DNA of 50,092 bases. It comes from Pseudooceanicola sp. HF7 (GTDB lineage Bacteria; Pseudomonadota; Alphaproteobacteria; Rhodobacterales; Rhodobacteraceae). The stretch is from positions 1 through 50,092 of the forward strand of contig NZ_JAATOW010000034.1 in the NCBI RefSeq assembly GCF_011806405.1. The letters are read 5' to 3'. A program made the position numbers and the translations under genes. The notes beneath the pieces are model-generated. The model saw nothing but the letters and a program-made list of their open reading frames with translations, was not told the origin of the DNA and searched no databases. How positions within the stretch are numbered: the stretch's first letter is position 1; every line of letters begins with the position of its first letter. Below are positions 1 through 9,110 of this stretch, piece after piece.

Positions 1-77
1 CCGCCCCCGCCGTGCTGGCGGCCGCCCTGCGGGTCGCGCAAGGCGATCCCGAAGGCGTCATGCTGGTCGCGCCCTCG
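1..77. repeat. 77-bp terminal duplication (left copy)
   Basis: These 77 bases are identical to the last 77 bases of the window (50016-50092). The reading frame of manC continues without a break from the right end into the left end. The simplest reading is a circular replicon written linearly with an assembly overlap; 77 is a common assembler k-mer size. The unique circle length is then 50,015 bp. Confidence 0.95.
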
Positions 78-1157
78 GACCACGTGGTCCCTGATGCCGC
101 GGCCTTCCACGCGGCCGTCGAGGCAGGCCTCGCGGCCGTTGAGGCAGGGAACCTGGTGACCTTCGGCATCACGCCGACCCATCCCGAAACCGCCTATGGC
201 TACCTCGAGCTGGCCTCGGCCCCCTCGGGCACCGATGCGGTGGGGCTGTCGCGCTTCGTCGAGAAGCCCGACGCCGCCATGGCCGCCGAGATGCTCGCCG
301 CCGGCAACTTCATGTGGAACGCCGGGATCTTCCTGTTCAAGGCCCGGACCATCGTCGAGGCCTTCGAGTCCCATGCGCCGCAGCTGATGACCCCGGTCAA
401 GGCCGCGCTGGCAGAGTCCAAGGTCGACCTCGGCTTCCTGCGCCTGGCGCCCGGGCCCTGGGGCCAGGCCGAGGATATCTCGATCGACTACGCGGTCATG
501 GAAAAGGCCGCCAACCTGTCGGTCGTGCCCTTCGCGGGCGGCTGGTCGGACCTCGGCGGCTGGGATGCTGTCTGGCGCGAGGGCGGTCCGGATGCGAACG
601 GCGTGACCCTGTCGGGTGACGCAACCGCCATCGACTGCACCAACACCTTGCTGCGGTCGGAAAGCGAGCGGCTGGAAGTCGTGGGCATTGGCCTCGACAA
701 CATCATGGCCATCGCGATGAACGACGCGGTGCTGGTGGCGGACATGTCCAAGGCCCAAGACGTCAAAAAAGCGGTTACGGCGCTGAAAGCCAAGGGAGCG
801 CCCCAGGCCACGCATTTCCCCAAGGATCACCGGCCCTGGGGCTGGTTCGAAAGCCTGGTCGTGGGCTCGCGCTTCCAGGTGAAGCGGATCCTGGTGCATC
901 CCGGCGCCTCGCTGAGCCTGCAAAGCCACTTCCACCGCTCCGAGCACTGGATCGTCGTCGAGGGCACCGCCAAGGTGACCGTGGACGACAACGTCCAGCT
1001 GGTGACGGAAAACCAGTCCGTCTACATCCCGCTTGGCGCCGTCCATCGGATGGAGAACCCGGGCAAGGTGCCGATGGTGCTGATCGAGGTGCAGACCGGC
1101 GCTTATGTTGGCGAAGATGACATTGTCCGATATGAAGACGTCTACGCCCGCAGCTGA
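1..1157 (+). CDS. manC: Mannose-1-phosphate guanylyltransferase / mannose-6-phosphate isomerase, C-terminal three quarters
   Basis: This is the continuation of the gene that starts at 49733, and the whole protein across the circle junction is about 479 aa, normal for bifunctional ManC/AlgA/CpsB. It makes GDP-mannose from mannose-1-phosphate and GTP in the cytosol and can isomerise fructose-6-phosphate. Visible here are the FVEKP motif (about residues 180-184) and a type II phosphomannose isomerase cupin domain from about residue 370, with the QSHFHRSEHW and ENQSVYIPLG motifs and a typical IVRYEDVYAR end. ugd follows after 27 bp on the same strand, so the two probably form an operon. GDP-mannose feeds gmd and fcl on this plasmid. 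Family assignment is certain; the balance between the two activities cannot be read from sequence. Confidence 0.96.
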   Translation, partial: APAVLAAALRVAQGDPEGVMLVAPSDHVVPDAAAFHAAVEAGLAAVEAGNLVTFGITPTHPETAYGYLELASAPSGTDAVGLSRFVEKPDAAMAAEMLAAGNFMWNAGIFLFKARTIVEAFESHAPQLMTPVKAALAESKVDLGFLRLAPGPWGQAEDISIDYAVMEKAANLSVVPFAGGWSDLGGWDAVWREGGPDANGVTLSGDATAIDCTNTLLRSESERLEVVGIGLDNIMAIAMNDAVLVADMSKAQDVKKAVTALKAKGAPQATHFPKDHRPWGWFESLVVGSRFQVKRILVHPGASLSLQSHFHRSEHWIVVEGTAKVTVDDNVQLVTENQSVYIPLGAVHRMENPGKVPMVLIEVQTGAYVGEDDIVRYEDVYARS

Positions 1158-1184
1158 GCCGGGCCTGGAGGTCGGAGCGGGCAG

Positions 1185-2351
1185 ATGAAGATCGCGGTTG
1201 CCGGGATTGGCTACGTCGGACTGTCGAACGCCATCCTGCTGGCGCAGCGTCACCAAGTCGTGGCGCTGGATCTTTCCGAGGAGCGCGTGCGCATGGTGAA
1301 CGAGCGGGTCAGTCCGCTCGTCGATCCCGAGATCGAGGAATACTTGGCCGAGAAGACGCTCGACCTGACGGCCACCACCAATCCCGAAGAGGCCTATGCG
1401 GGCGCGAAATACGTCATCGTCTCGACGCCGACGAATTACGATGCCGAAACCAACTACTTCGATACTAGCTCGGTCGACCGGGTGGTGCAGGACGTGATCC
1501 GCGTCAACCCGGCCGCGACCATCGTCATCAAGTCGACTATCCCGGTGAACTACACCAACCAGCTGCGCGCCCGCACCGGGTTCGAGACCATCATCTTCAG
1601 CCCGGAGTTCCTGCGCGAGGGCCGGGCGCTTTACGACAACCTGCATCCCAGCCGGATCGTGGTGGGCGGCCGGTCGCAGGCGGCGGTGCGGTTTTCCAAG
1701 CTGCTGCAGGAGGGGGCGCTGGACCGGAACGTGCCGGTCCTGCTCTGCAACACCTCCGAGGCCGAGGCGATCAAGCTTTTCGCCAATACCTACCTTGCCA
1801 TGCGGGTGGCCTATTTCAACGAGCTCGACAGCTATGCCCTGTCACGCGGGCTCGACACGCGCCAGATCATCGAGGGGATCTGCCTTGATCCGCGGATCGG
1901 CAACCATTACAACAACCCCTCCTTCGGCTATGGCGGCTATTGCCTGCCCAAGGACACCAAGCAGCTGCTGGCCAATTACACCGAGGTGCCGCAGAACCTG
2001 ATCCGCGCCGTCGTGGATGCCAACCGCACCCGCAAGGACTATATCGCCGACATGATCATCGCACGGGCCCCGAAGGTCGTGGGGATCTACCGGCTGACCA
2101 TGAAGGCGGGGTCGGACAATTTCCGGCAAAGCTCAATCCAGGGGATCATGAAGCGGATCAAGGCCAAGGGGATTGAGATCATCGTCTACGAGCCGAACCT
2201 AGAAGAAGAGCATTTTTTCAGTTCGCGTGTAATCCGAGACTTGGACGCATTCAAGGCAGAGGCTGACATAATCATCACTAACCGTTGGAGCCCAGATCTA
2301 GAAGATGTGGTCGCCCGCACTTTCACGCGGGATATCTTTGGTCTGGACTGA
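1185..2351 (+). CDS. ugd: UDP-glucose 6-dehydrogenase
   Basis: Oxidises UDP-glucose twice with NAD+ to UDP-glucuronate, an acidic sugar precursor. At 388 aa it is the short form seen in colanic-acid loci. The N-terminal Rossmann motif is [10 protein letters not shown], followed by the STIPVNYT segment, SPEFLREG, and the catalytic cysteine near residue 253 in [14 protein letters not shown]. An upstream GGAGGT supports the ATG at 1185. It follows manC closely and converges on wzy. Base composition changes inside the gene: roughly the first 1 kb is GC-rich, while the last 150 bp (from about 2200) resembles the AT-richer wzy-to-sulfotransferase block. This marks a probable recombination boundary. 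Confidence 0.96.
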   Translation: MKIAVAGIGYVGLSNAILLAQRHQVVALDLSEERVRMVNERVSPLVDPEIEEYLAEKTLDLTATTNPEEAYAGAKYVIVSTPTNYDAETNYFDTSSVDRVVQDVIRVNPAATIVIKSTIPVNYTNQLRARTGFETIIFSPEFLREGRALYDNLHPSRIVVGGRSQAAVRFSKLLQEGALDRNVPVLLCNTSEAEAIKLFANTYLAMRVAYFNELDSYALSRGLDTRQIIEGICLDPRIGNHYNNPSFGYGGYCLPKDTKQLLANYTEVPQNLIRAVVDANRTRKDYIADMIIARAPKVVGIYRLTMKAGSDNFRQSSIQGIMKRIKAKGIEIIVYEPNLEEEHFFSSRVIRDLDAFKAEADIIITNRWSPDLEDVVARTFTRDIFGLD

Positions 2352-2377
2352 CAGCGTGCGCTCATTATTTGATAAAA

Positions 2378-3820
2378 CTATTCTCCGGGAATGCAGTTGG
2401 GTTCTGTCCTACTCAACAAATTTCTGCGGCTGCTGAAGAATACAGCCGCATAATACATCATATATACTGGGATGATATCCGACAGGATTCTCACTATGAC
2501 CTGAGATGCAGCCCCGTTTGCTGACGAGGCCAAGTGAAGAACTAATGGGAAATAGATCGCTACTACAAAAACTGATTTTTGCATAACGGGCTGGAAACTA
2601 GTAGCCACCAAGCGCAATATATATCCAAAAAGGAAAGCGGAGCCAAATAACCCGACCCATCCGAAATTTATGTAACCTTCTGTGAGAAGGCTCGGAGGAC
2701 GACCACTCTTCAATACCGTCTCCTGGAACACCTTCTCTTTAATCTCTTTACCCATACTTACGTCTGGTTTGCCGGGCCAGAAGCTGCGAGGAATTGGGGC
2801 AGTGATCCACGTGAGGTAGCTATAGCCCAACTTGTACTCCATCCTCGTCGGCACGCCGTCCAAAATGTGGGCAGTTCCATTCAAAGACATTCCATTTCCA
2901 GATTCCGCAAGCGCCGCGATCGGATTGACAAATACTTGAGTCTCGCCTCTTTGAGCTATCGCACGGAGACCCGTCATCGCAGAGAAAAAAACCAGCCCCG
3001 ATATAATTATCGTGGCCGCGAAAACAATCGATACCTTACGATAGACTGTATAGACTAAAATAAATCCAAGCAGTGTGTAGAGGATAGTAGCCCTTGAACT
3101 GGATAGAAAGGGCAAGGCAATACTAAGCAAAAATAGCAATATAACAGCTGAGCGGGCCGACCAACTGAGCTTGTAGGGGCGCTGCATGTAATTTGCGAGC
3201 ATCACATAAAGCATCGTCATTGCTAGGCCTGCGGCTAGGCGAAGATACCCAGCATTTCCATAGACCACTTCCCCGCCGGATTGGATCTCAATTGCGCGCT
3301 TACGCGACAGCGCCTGGAAGGAGAAACCGCCGGTGCTTTGGATAAAAGCCAAGGTTGCAAGCATAGAGATCACAAAGACCAATAGAGCAACTATATGAAG
3401 ACCTCGGTTGGTAAAACGAGAATCATCAGGAAGCAACTTTTCGACCGCCACTCGTTTTTTGCAAGAGACGTATCCTGCCCCCACCAACAACAACGCCAAC
3501 GACAGCCAGAGCCCACCAGACAGGAAGAAGCCAACCGGGTCCCCATGCATGATCACATCCCGTCGATGTCCTTCCCCGAAACTAATGATATAGCTGGTTC
3601 CCAGCGTGCCAATGACCACGTAGAGGACAAAGAACGTGTAGGGCTCGAACCCGACGATCTTGCGGTTAGTCGCTATTGGAAAGAACAGGATGCAGACTAC
3701 CGCTAGATGTCCGACAGCGACCAGAAGATAGCGCTCGTCTACCCCTAGGATACCTGTCACCCCCAAAACAAAGAAGAAGACTATGTTCACTGAAAGCAGG
3801 AGCCGCAAGGTTTTCTTCAC
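2378..3820 (-). CDS. wzy: O-antigen/exopolysaccharide polymerase (Wzy-like)
   Basis: A strongly hydrophobic protein of about 480 aa with ten or more predicted membrane segments. A periplasmic loop in the C-terminal half carries the APIPRSFWPGKP and LTEGYINFGWVGLFG patterns typical of oligosaccharide repeat-unit polymerases. Wzy proteins join lipid-linked repeat units in the periplasm. The frame is open up to a GTG at 3868, but a GTG at 3820 is preferred because a GGAG lies 7 nt upstream and the protein then starts directly before the first membrane helix. It is the last gene of the leftward operon and lies 98 bp after the sulfotransferase gene. GC is near 47% in a sampled stretch, well below the plasmid backbone. 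Wzy sequences are very variable, so the linkage formed cannot be inferred. Confidence 0.85.
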   Translation of the reverse strand: MKKTLRLLLSVNIVFFFVLGVTGILGVDERYLLVAVGHLAVVCILFFPIATNRKIVGFEPYTFFVLYVVIGTLGTSYIISFGEGHRRDVIMHGDPVGFFLSGGLWLSLALLLVGAGYVSCKKRVAVEKLLPDDSRFTNRGLHIVALLVFVISMLATLAFIQSTGGFSFQALSRKRAIEIQSGGEVVYGNAGYLRLAAGLAMTMLYVMLANYMQRPYKLSWSARSAVILLFLLSIALPFLSSSRATILYTLLGFILVYTVYRKVSIVFAATIIISGLVFFSAMTGLRAIAQRGETQVFVNPIAALAESGNGMSLNGTAHILDGVPTRMEYKLGYSYLTWITAPIPRSFWPGKPDVSMGKEIKEKVFQETVLKSGRPPSLLTEGYINFGWVGLFGSAFLFGYILRLVATSFQPVMQKSVFVVAIYFPLVLHLASSANGAASQVIVRILSDIIPVYMMYYAAVFFSSRRNLLSRTEPNCIPGE

Positions 3821-3966
3821 GAAAAATCTCCAAACACATTTCCGTGTCAGCATATCCAAGATGCCCACGGGAGCATACGCCCTTGTCCCTACGTATCAGT
3901 CGGAGGCAATCATTCAGCTTCCTGACATGGGGGGCAGGTGTCACGCATCACGACATGAGCGAGCTT

Positions 3967-4806
3967 CTACTGTCTGGTGGTGGGGGGAGCCAAGTACACC
4001 ATGGCCAAGGCATCGTTTTCTAACGCCTTCGTGATAAGCAATTCGGTCTTCACATCAAGCTTTTCCTCGAGTTTGCGTGTCTTGGGCAAAATTATGCCTT
4101 TGACCCGGTCTCGAATCTTTGAGGAAAGCAACGGCTTGACCCCGTAGAGGTAAAGCCGCGAGCGCGATATGCGCTCCATCATCCCGCCGCGTGGAATGTA
4201 ACGCTTGCCTTCCGACTTATTGCGATGTGATCCGTCAGGCCCCTGAGCCGGAGCGGCCACGCCCAGGAAGGCGCAGATTTTCGAAAGAACCGCGGGCCTG
4301 TCCGCTAGGTAATCCTCGAATCGGACGACAAGGATCTGAGAGTTAGGAAAGGTCTCGCGCCAAGGAGAAAGCTGCCAGTCGTAGCGGCTGTAAGAAAGGT
4401 ATTCGGGGCTTTCTACAAGGGCTTCACGCATCGGACGGTTCTCGAATCCCATGCCCCATTGGTGATGGTACTGGCTAACCAGCCTCTTCACCGGATGGCG
4501 GGTCATATAGATGATCTTAAGGTTCTCTCCCAATACCCTCTTTGCTCTAGGGGCTACACCTTCGTAGGTTGGGCGCTTGGAATAGGCCGTCGATGCCTCA
4601 CCGCAGAGGGCCCCAGCGGTGGCGCCCTCGAACTTTGCTAGGTACCGGGCAAGCCCATCGGGAGTCTCTACGGCCGGGTCAATTAGATCCTCAGGCTCCT
4701 TGTCAGGAGGCATGTAAATCCCGGGCAAATGCACCAAGTCCTCGTAAAGGGTCGTAGTGCCAGCCTTCATTGCACCGATGATCAGGAAGCTGGGTTTCTG
4801 GATCAT
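3967..4806 (-). CDS. PAPS-dependent sulfotransferase
   Basis: A 279-aa protein of the Sulfotransfer_1 fold, predicted to move a sulfate group from PAPS to an acceptor sugar in the cytosol before flipping. The 5'-phosphosulfate loop is visible near the N-terminus (IIGAMKAGTTTLY) and the 3'-phosphate-binding segment in the middle (RHPVKRLVSQY, with the conserved Arg and the Ser eight residues later). No signal peptide is seen. It sits between wzx and wzy in the low-GC cassette, so the natural substrate is the repeat unit. CysQ (17690-18484) would remove the PAP by-product. The acceptor position is unknown. Confidence 0.88.
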   Translation of the reverse strand: MIQKPSFLIIGAMKAGTTTLYEDLVHLPGIYMPPDKEPEDLIDPAVETPDGLARYLAKFEGATAGALCGEASTAYSKRPTYEGVAPRAKRVLGENLKIIYMTRHPVKRLVSQYHHQWGMGFENRPMREALVESPEYLSYSRYDWQLSPWRETFPNSQILVVRFEDYLADRPAVLSKICAFLGVAAPAQGPDGSHRNKSEGKRYIPRGGMMERISRSRLYLYGVKPLLSSKIRDRVKGIILPKTRKLEEKLDVKTELLITKALENDALAMVYLAPPTTRQ

Positions 4807-4849
4807 GGTTCTGTGCTCTCTGTGATGCTAGTGGGAAGCCAGGAGATAA

Positions 4850-6145
4850 TCATGCCGCCGCTCCTGTCGAGTGGTGACGGTTCCTACGGATGATTCTGAT
4901 GCAAGCGCAAATCTGCATGATCGCCAGCAGGGTAGCCGAGGTGAGCGTGGCCCAAGACGCCCCGGCGGAGCCCAGATGGGGGATCAGCAGGTAGTTCCCG
5001 CCGATGTTCAGGACTAGCGCAATGATAGTCATTACGCCGAAAGATTTCTGGTAGCCATTCATCAGCATGAAGGAAGTGGACGGAATCCCCATACAGGCGG
5101 AAATCTGCGCTATGGCTAAGATTCGAAGAGTGGGCGCTGCGGTAACGTAGTCATTGCCGAAGATCCAAAACATGATCTGTTCACTGAAACCTATCAGGCC
5201 GATGGTAATCCCCCCAGGGAGCAAGAAAGCAAAGAGGAGGCTCCCGTAGAAGAGCTGTTCAGCCTTCTTCATGCGTCCCGAGGAGATATAGCTACTAATC
5301 TGCGGGCTGAGCACGGTACTTAGTACCACCAAGGGGAAAGTTTGGACAAAAGTAACACGCAGCGCCACGCCGTAGAGGCTCACCTCTTCCAGGGTGGAAA
5401 GTGGAGCGATCATGATTACGTCAGTACGGTTCATAATCAGCTTGGCCGACATACCCACAAGAGCAGGTAGGGCGATACCCATCCAGAGGCGCATGCGATA
5501 GTGGGGCGCAGCCTGCGCCAGTTCAGCGGGATGGGAACCTTTCATGCAGAACAGGCCATAGCCGACTGCGATGAGACTGGAGATTGCATAAGCGTAGACT
5601 GCCGTGCTCGCACTCTGGATGTTAAGCACGACCACCAGCAGGCAGATCAGCAAAGGGGGCAGCAATTCGTCCACCGCGATGCCTACACTGGGTCGCCTGT
5701 AGCCGGCTAACATGTTACGCACGAGGCTGCGTAGAGACATCATCGGGATCAGGATCGCACCCAAAACGAGACCAGTGAACAACTTGTGTTCTGGCCCCAG
5801 CCCGTAGGCGAGTGCGACCAGAAGCACGCTACAGATTAATGCGGCAGTGATCGCGACGGGATAAGCGGCGCGAAGCAACCCCTTCAGCCCGTTCCAGTCC
5901 TGTCCGGCTACATAGGAGGGAATGAACCGTGTCACCAGGGTGGGCCAGCCAAGCCCGCCGAGTCGCCCAGCCAAGAGTCCGAGCCCAAGCGCATAGGTGA
6001 AGAGGCCGTATCCTTCCGGACCGAAGCGCCGGGCCAGAAGGACAGCCATACCAAGCTGGGCAAAACGGGCCGGTATAGCAACAGCCATGGACCCCGCGAA
6101 AGCCCGGAGGAATTGTCCGCGCAGTTTCGCCCTGAGTACGCTCAT
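4850..6145 (-). CDS. wzx: Polysaccharide flippase (Wzx-like, MATE/MOP superfamily)
   Basis: A 431-aa, very hydrophobic protein with about 12-14 predicted membrane segments. It has an N-terminal ARFAQLGMAVLLARRFGPEGYGLFTYALG region typical of oligosaccharide flippases, with the recurring pattern of an Arg/Phe-Gly-Pro-x-x-Tyr-Gly. It is expected to translocate the undecaprenyl-linked repeat unit across the inner membrane. The start codon overlaps the end of the upstream GT4 gene by 4 bp (ATGA), which indicates translational coupling. The sulfotransferase gene follows after 43 bp. It belongs to the low-GC cassette. The substrate cannot be predicted. Confidence 0.87.
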   Translation of the reverse strand: MSVLRAKLRGQFLRAFAGSMAVAIPARFAQLGMAVLLARRFGPEGYGLFTYALGLGLLAGRLGGLGWPTLVTRFIPSYVAGQDWNGLKGLLRAAYPVAITAALICSVLLVALAYGLGPEHKLFTGLVLGAILIPMMSLRSLVRNMLAGYRRPSVGIAVDELLPPLLICLLVVVLNIQSASTAVYAYAISSLIAVGYGLFCMKGSHPAELAQAAPHYRMRLWMGIALPALVGMSAKLIMNRTDVIMIAPLSTLEEVSLYGVALRVTFVQTFPLVVLSTVLSPQISSYISSGRMKKAEQLFYGSLLFAFLLPGGITIGLIGFSEQIMFWIFGNDYVTAAPTLRILAIAQISACMGIPSTSFMLMNGYQKSFGVMTIIALVLNIGGNYLLIPHLGSAGASWATLTSATLLAIMQICACIRIIRRNRHHSTGAAA

Positions 6146-7248
6146 TCAGTTTCTCCGAAACAGAAGTCAACCAGCTGTCCGAAGGCACCATTTGCATTCG
6201 CCACGAGACCATGGAACCGTTCGCCAGCCTGCGCACGCAAGGGAGTCAGGCCGGCCTCTGAGGCTTTCACCCGCGAGATGAAGGCTAAGGCCTCGGCCGG
6301 ATAATCGGCATCGGGTGGCAGGCACCAGTCTGTCAGTCCAGCTAGGTCGTCAGCAATACAATGACCACCATAGGCTAGGACAGGGGTCCCCACGGCCAAA
6401 GCCTCGAGGTTAACGATGCCTTGGGTCTCGTTCCGGTACAATGAAGGAAACAGGAAGATGTCAAGCTCGCGAAACCACGCCGTCTTCTCTTCCCCAAAGA
6501 TGGGGCCGACCAGTTCAAGAGCTGGACCGAGCCGCTCCGCCGCCGACTCGGCGAAATCCCGGTCTGCTTGGCTGGAAAATGACCCTGCTAAGGACAGACG
6601 CGCAGGAATGCCCGCTTCTAGCAAGGTCTCAAGCGTTTCTACCGCACGACCGAGTCCTTTCGCCATGTTCATACGAGACATATGCCCTAGGCGCCAGACC
6701 TCGGGGTGGGAGGCGCGTAGGGCGCTTCGTGTCTCCGGCCTATCGGTGTCGAGACTGATAACATTTGACATCGACGTAGTATGATTAATCGCCGGGTAGC
6801 GCTGTGCCAAGTTTGCCGCCATTGAAGGGCAGATGCACAGGTGAACTGCCCGTGGACCCGCTGTTTTGGCTAGCATGCGCATGAGAGGGAGCGCCCTGTC
6901 CACATGAGCTCTGGTGTGATGATGCAAGACTATACGCCTCGCACCACCTAAGCGGGCAGCAGCGGCATAAGCTACGGTGTTGACCATCCCACGGTTTGCA
7001 TCAACCGAAATATAGCAATTCCTGCCACGCCCACCAAAGACTAAGCCCGAAATTGTCCCAAGGGCTCTACCGGCCTTGATCAGCATATCCTTTGGTTTGC
7101 TGCCAGTATCGCCCCGTACGATATCATAGGCAATCACACTAACGCCCTCTGGCGCTTCACGAATCAACCTGTCATGGATGTGAAGTGTCATAACGGTTTG
7201 ACCGGTGATTGGGCCGGGGAATGGCCCTACATAGTTTAGGGAGCGCAC
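6142..7248 (-). CDS. Glycosyltransferase family 4
   Basis: A 368-aa cytosolic glycosyltransferase with a GT-B fold. The N-terminal half carries the GPFPGPITGQT nucleotide-sugar domain entry. The C-terminal half has the nucleotide-binding signature: RLGHMSRMNMAKGL, then FLFPSLYRNETQGIVNLEALAVGTPVLAY containing the E-x7-E type motif. It probably adds one sugar of the repeat unit. The start is GTG at 7248 with a GAGG 8 nt upstream. It is translationally coupled to wzx and lies 10 bp after the pyruvyltransferase gene, within the low-GC cassette. The donor and linkage are unknown. Confidence 0.87.
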   Translation of the reverse strand: MRSLNYVGPFPGPITGQTVMTLHIHDRLIREAPEGVSVIAYDIVRGDTGSKPKDMLIKAGRALGTISGLVFGGRGRNCYISVDANRGMVNTVAYAAAARLGGARRIVLHHHTRAHVDRALPLMRMLAKTAGPRAVHLCICPSMAANLAQRYPAINHTTSMSNVISLDTDRPETRSALRASHPEVWRLGHMSRMNMAKGLGRAVETLETLLEAGIPARLSLAGSFSSQADRDFAESAAERLGPALELVGPIFGEEKTAWFRELDIFLFPSLYRNETQGIVNLEALAVGTPVLAYGGHCIADDLAGLTDWCLPPDADYPAEALAFISRVKASEAGLTPLRAQAGERFHGLVANANGAFGQLVDFCFGETE

Positions 7249-7258
7249 TGAAAATGCC

Positions 7259-8341
7259 TCATTCTTTTCTTGGCAAATTGATAAAGTTGTATTGAGATCT
7301 AGCCAGAAGTTCTTCTGGAATGCCGGCCATAAGCACTCCTCCCTCTGCTATAGGCCGGAGCCCGACAAGAAGTTGTTCAGTCGTACTCTCAATACCTAGG
7401 AGCGAACCCGCACCGTAGAGCGAGGCTAAATCCCGCACTTTAGCGCTCCCCGCTAGCGGCAGGACCGGGGCTCCAGCTGCGAGGCCCAGGATCAAAGGGT
7501 GCATGCGCGAGCTGACCACAATACCCGCAGCACTATATAGGGACATCGCCTCCGAGACGGTTTTTGGAATTATAACTTGCGCGGCCAAATCCGACTGCGC
7601 CTCTATCTCGTTCTGCACAGCATTGGCAAATTCTAAGTCGTAGCCAGGTCGGACATCATGGCATACTAAATCCAGCTTAGCACTTCCAGCCGCCTGTGCC
7701 AGACGTATGGCCAAGCGGGCGTAATCACCGGCGGTGTAATGGGTTACTAAAGGGCTTTGATGAACTGCCAAGCACATGTGCCTATGATCGCGCGATGAGC
7801 AAGCATCCGCGGCTACAACACCTGAGAACACTACATCGGCCGTCACTTCGATACGGTCACTTGACACGCCGCAGGCAATGAGCGCCTCGCGGGACTGGAT
7901 GTCGCGTACACGGATCACATTGGCTAACTTCGCTAGCCGCCGCATGAAGAACCTTGAGGCCGGGAATTTCTCAACAGCCCTAGTGCCAACACCCAGAAGC
8001 ATTACTTTCTGACCGAAGAGGCGAGCCAAGAGTGCAATTGAGAATAGATATCCTGGACCTTTGCCGTTCTTCGAGCCGTTCAACATCTGGCCACCGCCAA
8101 TGACGAGCGGACCTTGACGCAGCCAAGAAATAATGGTGCGCCAATCCTCGCGGCTGGCTATATCGGTCTCAGACATTGTATAGCCGGTCTGGTCCAGTAC
8201 CGCACGCGAGACGAAACAGTCGAGCCCGATGCGGGCGCCTGGGAAGGCCCGGCTAACTTGTGCCCGCATGGTTTCAGCAATAGCCTCATCACCAATGTTT
8301 ACACCCCCGAAGGCACCACAGATCGTCACGCGATTTGTCAT
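7259..8341 (-). CDS. Polysaccharide pyruvyl transferase family protein
   Basis: A 360-aa protein of the CsaB/WcaK family (PF04230), which places a pyruvate ketal on a sugar using phosphoenolpyruvate. Family features are the N-terminal GAFGGVNIGDEAI, the central PLVIGGGQMLNG, the LLGVGTRAVE segment, and the C-terminal SSRMHPLILGLAAGAPVLPL. It overlaps the preceding sulfotransferase-like gene by 4 bp, so both are likely translated together. The plasmid carries a second, dissimilar member at 9111-10208, so two pyruvylation sites or successive modifications are possible. This copy belongs to the low-GC cassette. Confidence 0.85.
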   Translation of the reverse strand: MTNRVTICGAFGGVNIGDEAIAETMRAQVSRAFPGARIGLDCFVSRAVLDQTGYTMSETDIASREDWRTIISWLRQGPLVIGGGQMLNGSKNGKGPGYLFSIALLARLFGQKVMLLGVGTRAVEKFPASRFFMRRLAKLANVIRVRDIQSREALIACGVSSDRIEVTADVVFSGVVAADACSSRDHRHMCLAVHQSPLVTHYTAGDYARLAIRLAQAAGSAKLDLVCHDVRPGYDLEFANAVQNEIEAQSDLAAQVIIPKTVSEAMSLYSAAGIVVSSRMHPLILGLAAGAPVLPLAGSAKVRDLASLYGAGSLLGIESTTEQLLVGLRPIAEGGVLMAGIPEELLARSQYNFINLPRKE

Positions 8342-9087
8342 TGAACGGCGGTGTCCTGCTTAAGGCACTTATGATTGAGTATGCTTTCGTAGTAATCCTG
8401 CGCGGCACTCAGAAGTCTGCGGACTTTTACGGTCTCGAACTCGTCACGATAGCGAGATTTAAGCGCTTCTTTCTCAGCTGAGGGTACGGTCTGCCGGGCG
8501 ATACTAGCCTCCATGTCGCCGCGCTTAGCCAGCCGGCTAAGTCGTTTTTTCTCAACGGCTGCCCGCGTCAGTGCGTCTTCTTCAGGTGAATTCTCATAGG
8601 GTATAAAGTTGGTGCCAAACTGAGCATTCATGCGGCGGATCGCCGGGGCGAAATCCGCAATGACTTCTTCGAAAAGAGCCGGGGTCCAAGCCTGAGGAAT
8701 GCGCAAAATTGGACGGTGAAAAGCGATGTAAAGTTCGACGGCCCGTGCCGCTGACATCCGACCGCCGTGGTAGACACAGAGCGACAACGCGGCGGCTTTG
8801 GGCGCCCGGATGACCACCAATGCGGGAATAGCGTATCGGTTAGCCAACAAAATTTGGGCAGGGGCGTGGAAATGATTGCCAATGTTCAACGGCCCTAGCT
8901 GTGCTCGCCGGAATGCCATGGTGCCAAAAGTGTTTCCCGACCGGGGATATCCCTCGATCACGACAGAGTCGCCGGGCCTAACGACCCGGCGCTCAAAATC
9001 AGGGGATTCACCTTGGCGACCAATCAACGGAAAGACGACGGGGGAGGCCCGGAGAGAATCGCGGAACATGCGGGGCAGACTGGACAT
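8338..9087 (-). CDS. Sulfotransferase-like P-loop protein
   Basis: A 249-aa protein whose N-terminal third has a sulfotransferase-type PAPS loop (VIEGYPRSGNTFGT) and, about 50 residues later, a segment VVIRAPKAAALS that keeps the Arg and Ser spacing of the 3'-phosphate site. The rest is charged and less typical. It is probably a second sulfotransferase for the same polymer. An AGGAG 7 nt before the ATG supports the start. It lies 23 bp after the backbone pyruvyltransferase and is the first gene of the low-GC cassette in transcription order. A non-sulfotransferase P-loop role cannot be excluded. Confidence 0.75.
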   Translation of the reverse strand: MSSLPRMFRDSLRASPVVFPLIGRQGESPDFERRVVRPGDSVVIEGYPRSGNTFGTMAFRRAQLGPLNIGNHFHAPAQILLANRYAIPALVVIRAPKAAALSLCVYHGGRMSAARAVELYIAFHRPILRIPQAWTPALFEEVIADFAPAIRRMNAQFGTNFIPYENSPEEDALTRAAVEKKRLSRLAKRGDMEASIARQTVPSAEKEALKSRYRDEFETVKVRRLLSAAQDYYESILNHKCLKQDTAVQ

Positions 9088-9110
9088 ATCGCTTCTCCTT
9101 TTTGTTCAGG